Part shown: one piece after another, positions 9,557 through 18,986 of the stretch
Layout: the number at the start of each line of letters is the position of its first letter
How positions within the stretch are numbered: the stretch's first letter is position 1
Origin: Planctomycetota bacterium
GTDB lineage: Bacteria > Planctomycetota > UBA1135 > UBA2386
Direction: 5' to 3'
Length of the DNA stretch: 64,000 nucleotides
Assembly (NCBI GenBank): GCA_028281765.1
Contig: JANQJF010000012.1
Span: 28,513-92,512 of the forward strand
Program-made: the position numbers and the translations under genes
Notes under the pieces: generated by a model
What the model was told of the DNA's origin: nothing
Seen by the model: only the letters and a program-made list of their open reading frames with translations
Database searches by the model: none

Positions 9557-9832
9557 ATGACGCAGCGAGCCACGACTCGCCGCGTCTCTCGAGACCTTCC
9601 TTCCGACGGGCGGCAATCGTTCCGCCTGGTACCTGGTACGGCCGTGGCCCGATCTCGATCGGGCCACGGCGCTTTTCGTTTGGGCGCTCGCAGCAAGCTG
9701 CTGGTGATCTTGTGCGCAATCGCATGCGTGATCGCAGCTACGTTCGCGTCCAGCGTTCATCAGCAGCTCGCCATCGCCGCGTTCCTCTTGCTACTACTTG
9801 CCGCCCGAGAGTCCGCTCGGCGACTTCTCTGA
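9557..9832 (+). CDS. Small hydrophobic ORF of doubtful status
   Basis: 91 codons from ATG 9557. The first 40 codons run straight through the perfect hairpin at 9641-9670, so translation of that part is doubtful. The last 50 codons, which could start at TTG 9680 or GTG 9704, encode a strongly hydrophobic stretch (KLLVILCAIACVIAATFASS and IAAFLLLLLAA) that could be one or two membrane segments. The end overlaps the 3' end of the convergent lipoprotein gene by 39 bases. No family is recognised. It may be a real short membrane protein or chance. Confidence 0.25.
   Translation: MTQRATTRRVSRDLPSDGRQSFRLVPGTAVARSRSGHGAFRLGARSKLLVILCAIACVIAATFASSVHQQLAIAAFLLLLLAARESARRLL
9641..9678 (+). terminator. 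Strong intrinsic terminator after the HPF-like gene
   Basis: Perfect 13-base-pair inverted repeat: arm 9641-9653 (GCCGTGGCCCGAT) and arm 9658-9670 with a 4-base loop, followed by GCTTTTCGTTT. It lies about 120 bases downstream of the HPF-like stop. The T-rich tail on the plus strand supports rho-independent termination of that transcript. Confidence 0.8.
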
Positions 9833-11377
9833 GCCCCCCTCGTCGGCTTCCACATTCCGGACGCCAGGCAACTGCGCGAGCACGCGGTAGATCAGATGCA
9901 TGATCTCGGGCCGCCGATACTCCATGTGCGCGCCGATCGGGTCCAGCGCCCCAACGGTCAATCCGACCCATGGGTTGGCCAGATCCAACCCATGCCAGCC
10001 GCTGCGAATCACATCGGAACAGTCGACGTAGTGAACGCCGGGTCCGAACTGTCGACTGGCTGAGAGAGCCCCGCTGAGAGGTTCGGAATCCGCCACCTCC
10101 CACGACGCCCCGATCGCCGCAGTGGCTTCAGTCGCTGCGGACTGATGCACCGCTCCGAGATTGAATGCTCCGCGGTGATACCGACCCCAGTCCTGCTTCG
10201 CATCGAAAACCCCTCCCATCACGTACTCGTCGATGAGGTGCACGGGAATGTTGACGATGGGCACGTGCGCCAAGGTCTCGGGGACGTAGTGCACGTGACG
10301 CGTCGCTACTTCGCGGACTTGGGTGTAGCCGTAGTTCAGCGGCGTCATGATCAAGGACAGCACGAACGAGAACGGAAGCTTCGCCCAGTCGATGAAGCGA
10401 CGCGCTCCCGGAGACTGTTGCGACGAACGCTTCGTCGTCACCCACGGGATCCCTTCCGCGCCGGTCGACGTGTAGGCGTTGAGTGGAACGTTGGCGACGG
10501 GGTAGAGGAAGCTGTTTGCGTAGTCGTGCTCGCTCTGCGCGATTACCAGAGGGTAGTTCGGCTCGGTCGGCAGGTTCAGAGGAACCAGCGCGGGAAGGAC
10601 GAAAACACCACCCTGCACGGAGTCCAAGTATTGGAACTTCGCGGACTGAGGTAGCTCGACCGCCCCGAGACTGGTCTTGACGAAGCCGGACAGGATTCGA
10701 CAACCAAGACTGTGCCCCACCAGATAGAGGTCGGGTACGTCAGCCGGCTCGAACGATTCGTCGAGCATCACCTCGACGGCATCGCGCAAGCTGCCATAGC
10801 CGATCCGATCCGCAAGGCCTGCCTTTGACCAGAACGTAACCGGGAACAACATGTAGTCCGGCACGAACGAGAGACAGCGAGCAAAGCTCGGAGACGGGAT
10901 GAACGACTCGATCGCTGACTCGATCGCATGCTGCGACGAATCCCAGGAGACGCACACGATCGCCCAATCGTCGGCGATCTCCGTCTCGGCTTCGGTGAGC
11001 GCGGACTCGGGGTCGCCCAACGACTGGAACTTGTCCCCCGCCGCCTTGAGGTAGTAGCGAACGTACTGCAGATAGTCGGTGACCGACTCCTCGCGCGACA
11101 GACCCCAACCGAAACTGACGATCGCGATCTTTCGAACCGGATGACCGTTGTCGCGGCGGGCCTTCGCGTCAGCCGCAAATCGCTGCACTTCCGACCCGCT
11201 CGTCAGTCGGCCATCCGTGTTGAAGTCCAGGAAGTAGGGCCCTCCTCGGATCTGCTCCAACCACGCGACATCGCGCGTCAGATCGGCAATCGTCGGTCGA
11301 TGGGCGCAGGATCCGAGAAAAGCTGCGATCGATACGATCGCAAGATTCAATGCAACACGGACGAAACGGAAGTCCAT
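9794..11377 (-). CDS. Lipoprotein with alpha/beta-hydrolase signature
   Basis: 527 residues from ATG 11377, which has AGGAG six bases upstream. The N-terminus is a lipoprotein signal: Arg-containing start, hydrophobic core and a lipobox ending FLGSC with Cys24 as the lipidated residue. The mature part contains a nucleophile elbow DLYLVGHSLGCRILSG (Ser about residue 223) characteristic of alpha/beta-hydrolases such as esterases or DUF900-type hydrolases. It also contains several hydrophobic helices (for example around SFVLSLIMTPLNYG). The C-terminus ends in a Ser/Gly-rich tail. Expected location is a membrane-anchored periplasmic protein. The substrate is unknown. The catalytic Asp and His cannot be placed with certainty. 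Confidence 0.75.
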   Translation of the reverse strand: MDFRFVRVALNLAIVSIAAFLGSCAHRPTIADLTRDVAWLEQIRGGPYFLDFNTDGRLTSGSEVQRFAADAKARRDNGHPVRKIAIVSFGWGLSREESVTDYLQYVRYYLKAAGDKFQSLGDPESALTEAETEIADDWAIVCVSWDSSQHAIESAIESFIPSPSFARCLSFVPDYMLFPVTFWSKAGLADRIGYGSLRDAVEVMLDESFEPADVPDLYLVGHSLGCRILSGFVKTSLGAVELPQSAKFQYLDSVQGGVFVLPALVPLNLPTEPNYPLVIAQSEHDYANSFLYPVANVPLNAYTSTGAEGIPWVTTKRSSQQSPGARRFIDWAKLPFSFVLSLIMTPLNYGYTQVREVATRHVHYVPETLAHVPIVNIPVHLIDEYVMGGVFDAKQDWGRYHRGAFNLGAVHQSAATEATAAIGASWEVADSEPLSGALSASRQFGPGVHYVDCSDVIRSGWHGLDLANPWVGLTVGALDPIGAHMEYRRPEIMHLIYRVLAQLPGVRNVEADEGGSEKSPSGLSGGK

Positions 11378-11464
11378 TCGCTCTCCTTCTGTATGACCGG
11401 CCAATCATACGGATACGGAGCACGACGACGCCACTTGGTTGCGTAGGAATCAGAGACTTGATGT

Positions 11465-12877
11465 CTACAACATCCCGACCGTCATCACCCGCGCATCCGC
11501 GAACTGCACGCCGAGCGGGTTGACGCCCGGCTGCACCGCGAGCGCCTGAAGCGTGAAGTTCAGACCGGCGAAGCCCGGGCTCGCCGGCATGGTCAGCCGG
11601 TGCTCGCTGACACCCTGAGCATTCGCGGCCGCCATCGGGAACACGAAGAACACCTGGGTCTGCCAGAAGAAGCAGCCCGGCGCACCGATCAGCGCGAGGT
11701 CGGGCGCACCCGGATTGACGCTGCCCCAGTGCATGACCGGCACGGTGCCTGGCACGAAGCCACCGACGTGCTGGATCAGCTCGAGACCGACGTAGGGCAA
11801 CTGCGCGAAGTCGCCACTCGGACCCGGCGGCGTCAGGCAACCGGGCAGAGACAGTCCACCGGACGCCATCGCCGCGACCGGAGTCGCCGGGCCGTAGCCA
11901 TCGGTCAGGTTGGACGTGATGGTCCCACCACCGATAACGCGCGCCTGACCACCGAACGTCACGACGCTCGCGATCTCCGGCAGGAACGTCATGCCGACGT
12001 CCATCGCCGAGATCGGCGGCGATCCGGCCGCGATGTTCGACCACGTCGCGCCGTCCCACTCCCAGGTCTGACGCAGCCACTGGCCGGTGAACGCGCCGAC
12101 CCCGCCAAACAGGATCGTACGCTCCCGAACCGAGTCGTAAGCGAACGCGGGACCGCCGGTGAGCGCCGTGTTCGGCAGCGAGCCGACGCCTTGCCAGATC
12201 GTGCCGTCGTACTCGTACACCGTGGCCGTCGTCGCGCCTCCGGCGGTCACGCACACGCCACGGTTGGCGTCGTATGCGAGTGCGTGATACGCCCGAGACC
12301 CCGGCGAGGCCAGCGGCGTAGCCTGCGTCCAATCGGTGCCGTCGAACTCCCAGGTCGCCGATGTCGTGGGGCCACCGTTGACCTGGCCACCGACGAGGAC
12401 GACGCGATCGCGCAGACTGTCGTACGCCATCGCGGCACCGACCAACGGCGGCGGCGAGTTCGTGGGCGACAGCTGGCTCCAGTTGTTGCCATCCCACGTC
12501 CACGTGTCGTTGAGGATTCCGGCAGCGGTCCACCCGCCGAACATGACGATGACGTTGCGACGGCTGTCGAACGCCGCCGCGTGCGAGTGCCGCGGCGGTG
12601 GAGAGGTCGCAGGGTTGCGTTGGGACCAGCTCTGGCCGTTGAACGTCCACGTGTCGCCGAAGAACAGCTGAGCCGACATCGTGTAGTCGGTGCCGCCGAA
12701 CATCACGGCGCCGCGCGCGGCCGGCGACGCACCGGTGGGCCCGTACACCAGGATGTGCTCGGAGCGCGCGGTCGGAATCGTCGTCGGCGAGAACGGCGTC
12801 CACAGTTGCGCGGTGAGTGGCGCGTGGCTCAGCGCGAGCAGAACAGGAGCGAGAGAGAGGGTGGAGATAGACTTCAT
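11465..12877 (-). CDS. Secreted Kelch-repeat protein
   Basis: 470 residues. A signal peptide covers about the first 23 residues (hydrophobic SLAPVLLALSHAPLTA before QLWTP). The next 300 residues contain repeated Kelch-type blades: motifs such as DTWTFNGQSWSQ, NDTWTWDGNNWSQ, ATWEFDGTDWTQA and QTWEWDGATWSN, each followed by a PPPRxxHAxAYDSxRxxxVxFGG type strand, so a beta-propeller of about six blades. The last 130 residues form a separate beta-rich module with LPYVGLELIQHVGGF near its start and a final strand-rich end (FTLQALAVQPGVNPLG). This module type recurs in other secreted proteins of the window. Probably exported and bound to cell surface or other proteins; no enzyme motif. Confidence 0.85.
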   Translation of the reverse strand: MKSISTLSLAPVLLALSHAPLTAQLWTPFSPTTIPTARSEHILVYGPTGASPAARGAVMFGGTDYTMSAQLFFGDTWTFNGQSWSQRNPATSPPPRHSHAAAFDSRRNVIVMFGGWTAAGILNDTWTWDGNNWSQLSPTNSPPPLVGAAMAYDSLRDRVVLVGGQVNGGPTTSATWEFDGTDWTQATPLASPGSRAYHALAYDANRGVCVTAGGATTATVYEYDGTIWQGVGSLPNTALTGGPAFAYDSVRERTILFGGVGAFTGQWLRQTWEWDGATWSNIAAGSPPISAMDVGMTFLPEIASVVTFGGQARVIGGGTITSNLTDGYGPATPVAAMASGGLSLPGCLTPPGPSGDFAQLPYVGLELIQHVGGFVPGTVPVMHWGSVNPGAPDLALIGAPGCFFWQTQVFFVFPMAAANAQGVSEHRLTMPASPGFAGLNFTLQALAVQPGVNPLGVQFADARVMTVGML

Positions 12878-12982
12878 GCGTTATTCGAATCGGGATGTAG
12901 AACACGCACGTGGGCGGACGCACGCGCTCGGTTCACCCCGGAGAGCGCACGAACGCGCCGCGCGTCCGGCTCGAGGTTCGAT

Positions 12983-15586
12983 TCAGTGGCCGGACTCGGT
13001 CGCCTCGTCCAGCTGCGCTCGCAGCGCCGCCAGGCGCTCGCGTGCGTGAAACTCACGCTCGGTCAGGTTGTCGTCGGACGCGAACAAAGTCGCCGCCCGC
13101 TCGTACTGCTCCCGCGCCGCGGACAGCTCCCCCTCGCCGTGCAGCAGCATACCGAGAACTACTGCCGCGTGTGGAGACTCCTTCCGCAGCGCCACGACCT
13201 CACGCATCGCCTCGAGGTTCGCCGCCGAATCCGCAGAGAGCTGGCACGCGTACAGCACACTCGACTCGAGCTCAGGATCCGGGAACCGCCGCAGCGCCTC
13301 CAGGCTCGCGTCGCGAGAGGCGTTCCAGTCATTGAGGTCGCCGTAGGCTCGCGCCAGCATGTAGTGGACCCGCCAGCCCGCATCGTCGATCGCGCGCACA
13401 CGTTCCAACCACACGAGCGCCTCCTGGGTCTGACCCGACGTGCCGAACGCCCGTCCCAACTCGTGCATCACGTTTACGGATTCGGGCTGGATCTCGAGCG
13501 CGCGCTGCAGATGGGGAATCGCCTCCTCCGGACGCCCGCTATCGATGAGGACCGTGCCGATCCGCGCTGCCGAAGTCGCCACGCCCGGCAACAGGGCCTC
13601 CGCTTTGCGGTAGCACTCGATCGCCTGATCCCATTCCCTGCGGTTCTGGTGGAGGTTCCCGCGGATCCCCCACGCCATCGCGGTGGGCCGGACCGCGAGT
13701 GATCGATCGAACGCGGCGATCGCTTCGGACATTTGCCCGGCGTTGCCGAGCAAGGCCCCCATGTACGCCAGCGCTTCGGGGTCGTCCGGGTTGGCAGCAA
13801 CAGCGCGTCGACCGAATCGCACGCCGTCGCTCGCTCCACCGTCGAAGTCCAGACTCGCGCGCGCGAGGACACTCCACGTCCAGGGTTCATCGGGCCAGCG
13901 CGCCTCGACCGCCGCCGAACTCGCGAGATAGGCCGCTCGATCCTTGAGCACCGCGGACACCAGCGTACGCAGGTAGTGGTAGACCGCGTGGTCGTTCCCC
14001 GGCAGCCGAATCGCGTTGCCGTAGTGCCCGTGCGCGCGCCTCAAGAGCGAACGGTCCTGCACCTGCCGCCAGCGCCCGTAGAGCAACGTGCCGCGGACGA
14101 ACTCGAGCACGCCGTCCGTCGCCATCGCGCGATCCGCCTCGACCGGTTCCCCGGCGAGAATCGTATCGCGCAGGTACGCGAAGGCCGGGTCGTCCGAACC
14201 CGCGAGTATCGCGATCGCTCGCTCGTTGTCGCGCACCGCGAAGCTCGCGAGCGCCAGCCCCGCTCGCGCGAGTCGCTGCGAGGGATCCAGCGCCGTCGCC
14301 TCCTCGAAACTCGCGCGCGCGACGTCGATCGCGTCCGTGTGAAGTGCGATGTAGCCGCGCGCCGCAGCGCGCCGTGCGTCTTCCGCCCTCTCGATCGCCG
14401 CCAACCGTTCGTTGCGCTCGGAAAGCCGCGGCCACTCGGCCGCGACGAACCCAACGAGCACCGCGAGGACCAACCCCGCGACGAGCGCGACGGCACGCAT
14501 CGGCTCGCGACGCACCCAGCGCCCGAAGCGCACGAACGCCGGCAGCGGCCGCGCTTGGATCGGTCGACCCTCGGCGAACGCCTCGAGGTCGTCCGCGAAC
14601 GCGGTCATGTCGAGGTAGCGGAGATCGCGATCGCGCGCCATCGCGGTGGCGGTCGCGACCCGCAGGTCTTGCGGCACCCAACGCGGAATCCGTGCGACGT
14701 CGAGCGGTGGCGAGCCGAGCACCGTCTCGAACAGCGCGTGCCAGGACGGCGCCTGGAACGCCCGCTCGAGTGTCAGCAGCTCGAACAGCACGAGCCCGAG
14801 CGCGTACACGTCGCAGCGCGCGTCGATCGACGAGCCGTCGATCTGCTCGGGCGCCATGTAGGCCGGCGTGCCGACCGCGTCGCCGGTATGCGTGAGCGAC
14901 TCCTCGGTCGAACGGTCCTCGTGCACGAGCCCGAAGTCGAGGACGACCGGCGTGCCGTCATCACGCAGCATGATGTTCGCCGGCTTCAGGTCGCGATGCA
15001 CCAGGCCCGTGTCGTGCGCACCGGCGAGCGCGCGCGCGAGCTCGGTCGTGATGCGCACGGCTTCGACAATCCGCGCCTTCGACGCGCCGAGCTCTCCCGC
15101 TTTCGCCCGCTCGAGCTCGATGTAGGCGGACAGGCTCGAACCTTCCACCTGCTCCATGACGACGAACGGCTGCCCGTCGTGCACGCCGACATCGAAGATC
15201 GAGCAGATGCGCGCATCACGCAGCTGCGACAGCGCCCGCGACTCCCGGCGGAGCCGCGCCTCGTGCCGAGACGACGCGCGATTGTGCAGCAGCTTCAGCG
15301 CGACGCGTCGGCCGAGCTCCTCGTCGACCGCGTCGAACACGCGCGCCTGCCCACCGGCGCCGAGCTCGCCGACGATCTCGTAGCGCCCGATGTGCGTCCC
15401 GGTACGATCGTCACGCGAACCCGGCGTGCCCGGCGTGACGATGCAGCGCTGCTGCTCGAGCATCTCCTCGACGCGCGAACGCCAGTCTTCGGGGAGCTGA
15501 CGCAGCCGGTCACGCACGTCCTCCCCGGAACGCGCAGCGGCGAGGATCGCGTCCGCGACGTCGATCGGATCACCCGCGGGCCTCAC
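12983..15586 (-). CDS. Membrane Ser/Thr protein kinase with C-terminal TPR domain
   Basis: 867 residues. Cytoplasmic Hanks-type kinase at about residues 69-340: glycine loop GELGAGGQARV (73-83), Lys98, catalytic HRDLKPAN (Asp199), DFG (Asp217) and APE (245-247). All catalytic residues are present. One transmembrane helix follows at about 364-384. The extracytoplasmic C-terminal half (about 400-850) consists of TPR-like helical repeats, for example NPDDPEALAYMGALLGNAGQ. Residues 1-50 are the helical leader common in planctomycete kinases. The ATG overlaps the stop of the ECF sigma gene by 4 bases, so kinase and sigma factor are translationally coupled. This pairing is a known planctomycete pattern in which the kinase may control the sigma factor; here that is inferred from position. 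Confidence 0.93.
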   Translation of the reverse strand: MRPAGDPIDVADAILAAARSGEDVRDRLRQLPEDWRSRVEEMLEQQRCIVTPGTPGSRDDRTGTHIGRYEIVGELGAGGQARVFDAVDEELGRRVALKLLHNRASSRHEARLRRESRALSQLRDARICSIFDVGVHDGQPFVVMEQVEGSSLSAYIELERAKAGELGASKARIVEAVRITTELARALAGAHDTGLVHRDLKPANIMLRDDGTPVVLDFGLVHEDRSTEESLTHTGDAVGTPAYMAPEQIDGSSIDARCDVYALGLVLFELLTLERAFQAPSWHALFETVLGSPPLDVARIPRWVPQDLRVATATAMARDRDLRYLDMTAFADDLEAFAEGRPIQARPLPAFVRFGRWVRREPMRAVALVAGLVLAVLVGFVAAEWPRLSERNERLAAIERAEDARRAAARGYIALHTDAIDVARASFEEATALDPSQRLARAGLALASFAVRDNERAIAILAGSDDPAFAYLRDTILAGEPVEADRAMATDGVLEFVRGTLLYGRWRQVQDRSLLRRAHGHYGNAIRLPGNDHAVYHYLRTLVSAVLKDRAAYLASSAAVEARWPDEPWTWSVLARASLDFDGGASDGVRFGRRAVAANPDDPEALAYMGALLGNAGQMSEAIAAFDRSLAVRPTAMAWGIRGNLHQNRREWDQAIECYRKAEALLPGVATSAARIGTVLIDSGRPEEAIPHLQRALEIQPESVNVMHELGRAFGTSGQTQEALVWLERVRAIDDAGWRVHYMLARAYGDLNDWNASRDASLEALRRFPDPELESSVLYACQLSADSAANLEAMREVVALRKESPHAAVVLGMLLHGEGELSAAREQYERAATLFASDDNLTEREFHARERLAALRAQLDEATESGH

Positions 15587-16191
15587 CGGGAAAACCCACT
15601 CACGTTCGCGTCGATCTCCCGACGCAGCCGCCCGATCGCACGCTCGAGTCGGTCGAACGCCGTCGCGCGCGCCATGCCCTCCTGCGTCGCGATCTCACGG
15701 ATCGTCAGCTCGTCGAGGTAGTAGAGCTCGATCAGTCGGCGCTGCTCGGGCTCGAGACGGTCGAGCGCGTTCCGCACGACCTCGTAGTCGTGCCGACGCG
15801 CGGCGCTCGACATCACGCTCGTGCGCGGATCGAGCGGTTCGCGATCGTCTCCGACGACATGCGCATCACCCCGCGGCACCGGCCGCTGCCGCGTCCGCAC
15901 GTAGCGCGCGCGGTCGACGATGCGGTGCCGCACGATCGTGCAGAGCCACGCGAAGAACGAACGAGTGCCGCGATACTCGAACTGCGGCAGCGCGGCCCAC
16001 GCCTCCGCGACGGCCGCCTGATACATGTCCTCCTCGTCGAAGTCGGCCCGCGCCACGTCCCCGATCGACTTGGCGATGACCATGCGCAGACGGATCGACT
16101 CGCGCTCGATCAGCCGACCGAACGCCGCCTGGTCGCCGTCGAGAGAACGGTCGACGAGTGCGCGGCTGTCGGTGTGGAGCGGAACGATCAC
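15583..16191 (-). CDS. ECF-family RNA polymerase sigma factor
   Basis: 202 residues from GTG 16191, preceded by GGGGAAG at 8 bases; a TTG at 16227 extends it by 12 codons and cannot be excluded. Region 2 contains DEEDMYQAAVAEAWAALPQF and the -10 recognition stretch RSFFAWLCTIVRHRIVDRAR. Region 4 has the helix-turn-helix LEPEQRRLIELYYLDELTI then REIATQEGMARATAFDRLER. No anti-sigma gene is adjacent; instead the next gene is the coupled Ser/Thr kinase. This agrees with planctomycete ECF groups whose partner is a kinase. Target promoters are unknown. Confidence 0.9.
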   Translation of the reverse strand: MIVPLHTDSRALVDRSLDGDQAAFGRLIERESIRLRMVIAKSIGDVARADFDEEDMYQAAVAEAWAALPQFEYRGTRSFFAWLCTIVRHRIVDRARYVRTRQRPVPRGDAHVVGDDREPLDPRTSVMSSAARRHDYEVVRNALDRLEPEQRRLIELYYLDELTIREIATQEGMARATAFDRLERAIGRLRREIDANVSGFSR

Positions 16192-16307
16192 GGGTCGATC
16201 TTCCCCCGCATTCGAAGCCAGCGTCAACGGGCTCGGGCCCTCAGAGAAAAGCTGATTTTCGTCCGGACAACCGCAGCCGCAGCACGCTTGGTGACAGGAG
16301 CAGAGTC

Positions 16308-18755
16308 TCAGAACACGACGCGGTTCACCCGGTCCCAGCGCAGACTCAAGGGGAGCCGGCCGACCTCGTCCTCGCCGCGGTAGAACACCGCCGTCGCCGC
16401 ACCCTCGCCGAGCGAGAGCACCTCGGTCCGGCCGTCGAGAATCTTCGCGGAGCGGTTCGTGTACGCCGCCTCACCGCGCATGACCCGAAGCAGCATCGAA
16501 CGCCCGTTCGCGCCGAGCACGCGCAGCCGGTCGGCGCGGTCTTTCGGGGCAGTCAGTTCGATCTGCAGATGCACGCGCCGATCGACTTCGACGACGAAAT
16601 CCGTCGCGTCGCTCCCCGGCTCGACCATGCGACCCGCGAACTGGATCGAGTCGCCGATCGCGAAGACCTCGACACCGCTCTGCGGGACGTTCTCGAATTC
16701 GAAGCTGCCGTCTTCTGCCGTAGTCACACGATCGCGCGGCACCCACTCGTCCCGTGTCCCACCGGCGACCTTCACTTCGAGCGCCGGACGCTGGACCGTC
16801 ACGTGCACCCCGGGCATCGGAGCACCGTCACGCGCGACCACGCGACCGCGCAGCGCGGGATGGGTCGCTTCTTCGAGGCGAATCGTCAGCCCGGTCGTGC
16901 CCGCACGCACGCCATCGATCGTCGCGGCCACCAGCGTCTCGGGATCGAGCGCGCGCACCACGTAGTCGCGATCGAGCAAGCCGTCGAGATGGAAACTGCC
17001 GGCCGCATCCGTCGTGACGTATGCCCAGAACGGCCGCGGTTCGCTCGCGCGCGTCGTCTCCGCGAGCACGACGTCGCCGTCGACACCGAGCACCATCGGG
17101 TCCGCGATCCAGACGCGCGCGCCAGCCGCGGGACGTCCCGCACCATCCGTCACGATTCCGCGGATCGACAGCGGCGCTGGACCGAGCCGCAGCACGACAC
17201 GCGCGGGCCAGAGCGGCTGCCCGTCGCTCCCGCACTCGGGCTCGAACACCGCCGGCTGCATGCCGGGAGCCACCGCGACGAGGCGGCCCAGGTTCCGCCC
17301 GTCGGATGCGTTCAGGTCGACCGCGAACTCGCCCCGCTCGTCAGAACGAGAGATCGCCTGCCCCGCGCTCACCCGCGCATCCGCGACCGAGACGCCGTTC
17401 GGGTCGACGACGATGCCCCGGACGACGTCCGAGGCCTCGTCCGGAGTAGAGAGCACGAGCTCGAGCAAACGGTTCGTCGCCTGCGGCAGCGCTTCGATCG
17501 TCGGCAGGTATCCACCGAGTTCGGCAACGAGCGCGCCGTTCGCGACGGCCGGCACGTCGCCGAGTTCGAACCGTCCGTCTCGGTCCGACTTCGCACGCCA
17601 CACCTGGGCGATGGAGTGGTCGAGCAGGATGTCGAGGTCCGCGCCCAGGTGCGACGGCAGGTGCACGCTGACCGCGGCATCCGCGATCGGCAGCCCGGCC
17701 TCGTCGACGACACGACCGTGCAGCTCGATGCGCGGGGCCACGACGACCATGCTGACGCTGTCCGCCTCGGTTCGCGTCGAGCCAGCGAGCACCGTGGACC
17801 AGCGCGGGTCGTTTGCACGCACGCGATCGGCGCCGAGATCGACAGGAAACTCGAACGAGCCCGAGCCATCGCTCGGACCGACGCCGGAGTCGAGCGCAAC
17901 CCCGACGACCCCGGCTCCGCGCACGTCAATCACGCGACCCGCACGCATCGCCACGGCCGCCGCGACCTCGGCGGTGTCACGTGCGGATGCCCCACTCGAC
18001 TCGACGACTTCGCGCACCGAGCCGGGCGCGTCGACTCGCCCCGCCGAGACAGCGCCACCCGGCCCCTCGGGCGAAGCATCGGTCGCCCCAACCTGCAGCG
18101 GCGCAGCATCGGGATCTCCGGAGAACAACGCGACCGCGACCACGACGGTCACGACCGCCGCGCACGAAATCAGAACCAGCTTCATGATCGACAACCCGAG
18201 TAGGAAGGACGCGAGCGACCAGCGCGGCAGCAACGGCGCGAGCGCGAGCGGCCAATCGGAGCCGTGCTCGCGGAGGAACCTCTGGCGCAACCGAGCCAGC
18301 GCGCGCTGGAGGCGACTGTGCACCGTGGCAACGGGAACGCCCTGACGCTTGGCGATCTCGCGCGGCGGAACGTTCTCGAAGAATCGCAGCAGCAGGGTCG
18401 TGCGATACGGCTCGTCCATCTCGAGCACGGCACGCACGAGAAGCTCGTGAACCTCGGCCTTGGCGACGACGTCATCCGTCGCGGGCGCGTGCCGCACGTC
18501 ACGCTCTCGCAGCTCGCCCTGCGCCACGCTCCGCGACCGCCGCGCTCGCAGCACGTCACGCGACCGATTGCGCACGACCGCGCGCAACCAAGCCGGCAAC
18601 GCAGCCGCCGACTGCGGCCGCCGCTGCAACGCGGTCAACGCCGCGTCCTGCGTGACGTCCGCCGCATCGTCGGGATGCCCGACCAACTGACGCGCGAGCC
18701 CACCGAGCCAGCGGGTCTCGTGGAGCAGGAGGTCGACTTCAGCGGAGCGATTCAC
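16308..18755 (-). CDS. ECF sigma factor fused to a membrane anchor and periplasmic carboxypeptidase-regulatory-like repeats
   Basis: 815 residues from GTG 18755 (TTG 18767 is possible). Residues 1-170 are a full ECF sigma factor: region 2 with WLGGLARQLVGHPDDAADVTQD and LPAWLRAVVRNRSRDVLRA, region 4 with MDEPYRTTLLLRFFENVPP and REIAKRQGVPVATVHSRLQR. A single transmembrane helix begins exactly at a Met-Lys-Leu (residue 191, LVLISCAAVVTVVVAVALF). The remaining 600 residues are a string of beta-sandwich repeats of the carboxypeptidase-regulatory type, marked by VVDEAGLPIADAAVSV, VDPNGVSVADARVS, VTDGAGRPAAGARV and VARDGAPMPGVHVTV. So one chain joins a transcription factor to an extracytoplasmic domain. 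The ATG at 18185 could be an internal start giving a separate secreted product. Confidence 0.88.
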   Translation of the reverse strand: MNRSAEVDLLLHETRWLGGLARQLVGHPDDAADVTQDAALTALQRRPQSAAALPAWLRAVVRNRSRDVLRARRSRSVAQGELRERDVRHAPATDDVVAKAEVHELLVRAVLEMDEPYRTTLLLRFFENVPPREIAKRQGVPVATVHSRLQRALARLRQRFLREHGSDWPLALAPLLPRWSLASFLLGLSIMKLVLISCAAVVTVVVAVALFSGDPDAAPLQVGATDASPEGPGGAVSAGRVDAPGSVREVVESSGASARDTAEVAAAVAMRAGRVIDVRGAGVVGVALDSGVGPSDGSGSFEFPVDLGADRVRANDPRWSTVLAGSTRTEADSVSMVVVAPRIELHGRVVDEAGLPIADAAVSVHLPSHLGADLDILLDHSIAQVWRAKSDRDGRFELGDVPAVANGALVAELGGYLPTIEALPQATNRLLELVLSTPDEASDVVRGIVVDPNGVSVADARVSAGQAISRSDERGEFAVDLNASDGRNLGRLVAVAPGMQPAVFEPECGSDGQPLWPARVVLRLGPAPLSIRGIVTDGAGRPAAGARVWIADPMVLGVDGDVVLAETTRASEPRPFWAYVTTDAAGSFHLDGLLDRDYVVRALDPETLVAATIDGVRAGTTGLTIRLEEATHPALRGRVVARDGAPMPGVHVTVQRPALEVKVAGGTRDEWVPRDRVTTAEDGSFEFENVPQSGVEVFAIGDSIQFAGRMVEPGSDATDFVVEVDRRVHLQIELTAPKDRADRLRVLGANGRSMLLRVMRGEAAYTNRSAKILDGRTEVLSLGEGAATAVFYRGEDEVGRLPLSLRWDRVNRVVF

Positions 18756-18986
18756 GGCACGAAGCAAGACGGATCAGCAGACTGGTACGATGCACCCATT
18801 TTCCGCAAATCCCCCCAGCTGAGCCCCCGTGCTGCGCGTGCGCATGCGCCTGCGCCTACGGGTGGTGCCCGTGGCCCGCCCCTGCCCTCTGCCGCGCCCC
18901 GTGCCCCGCGCCCGCTCCACCCAGGAGACCTCCATTTTTCTCCCCCACCGTGTCCCCAACCCCGCCCCCCGTCCGGTTCCCCCTCC
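18756..18986. promoter_or_regulatory. Divergent intergenic region with an extremely C-rich leader
   Basis: The 231 bases between the ECF-fusion gene (minus) and the response regulator gene (plus). From about 18820 to 18986 the plus strand is strongly C-rich and G-poor, with many C runs, and gives the response regulator a leader with little purine and no Shine-Dalgarno sequence. It presumably holds both promoters, but I cannot place a -35/-10 pair. Confidence 0.4.

Noticed and set aside
11600..13702. Long plus-strand open frame (700 codons)
   Set aside because: Antisense to the Kelch and kinase genes; Arg-rich composition typical of GC-rich shadow frames.
13733..15721. Long plus-strand open frame (662 codons)
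   Set aside because: It lies opposite the kinase gene, is dominated by Arg, Glu and Val and has no domain; the kinase on the minus strand has all catalytic motifs.
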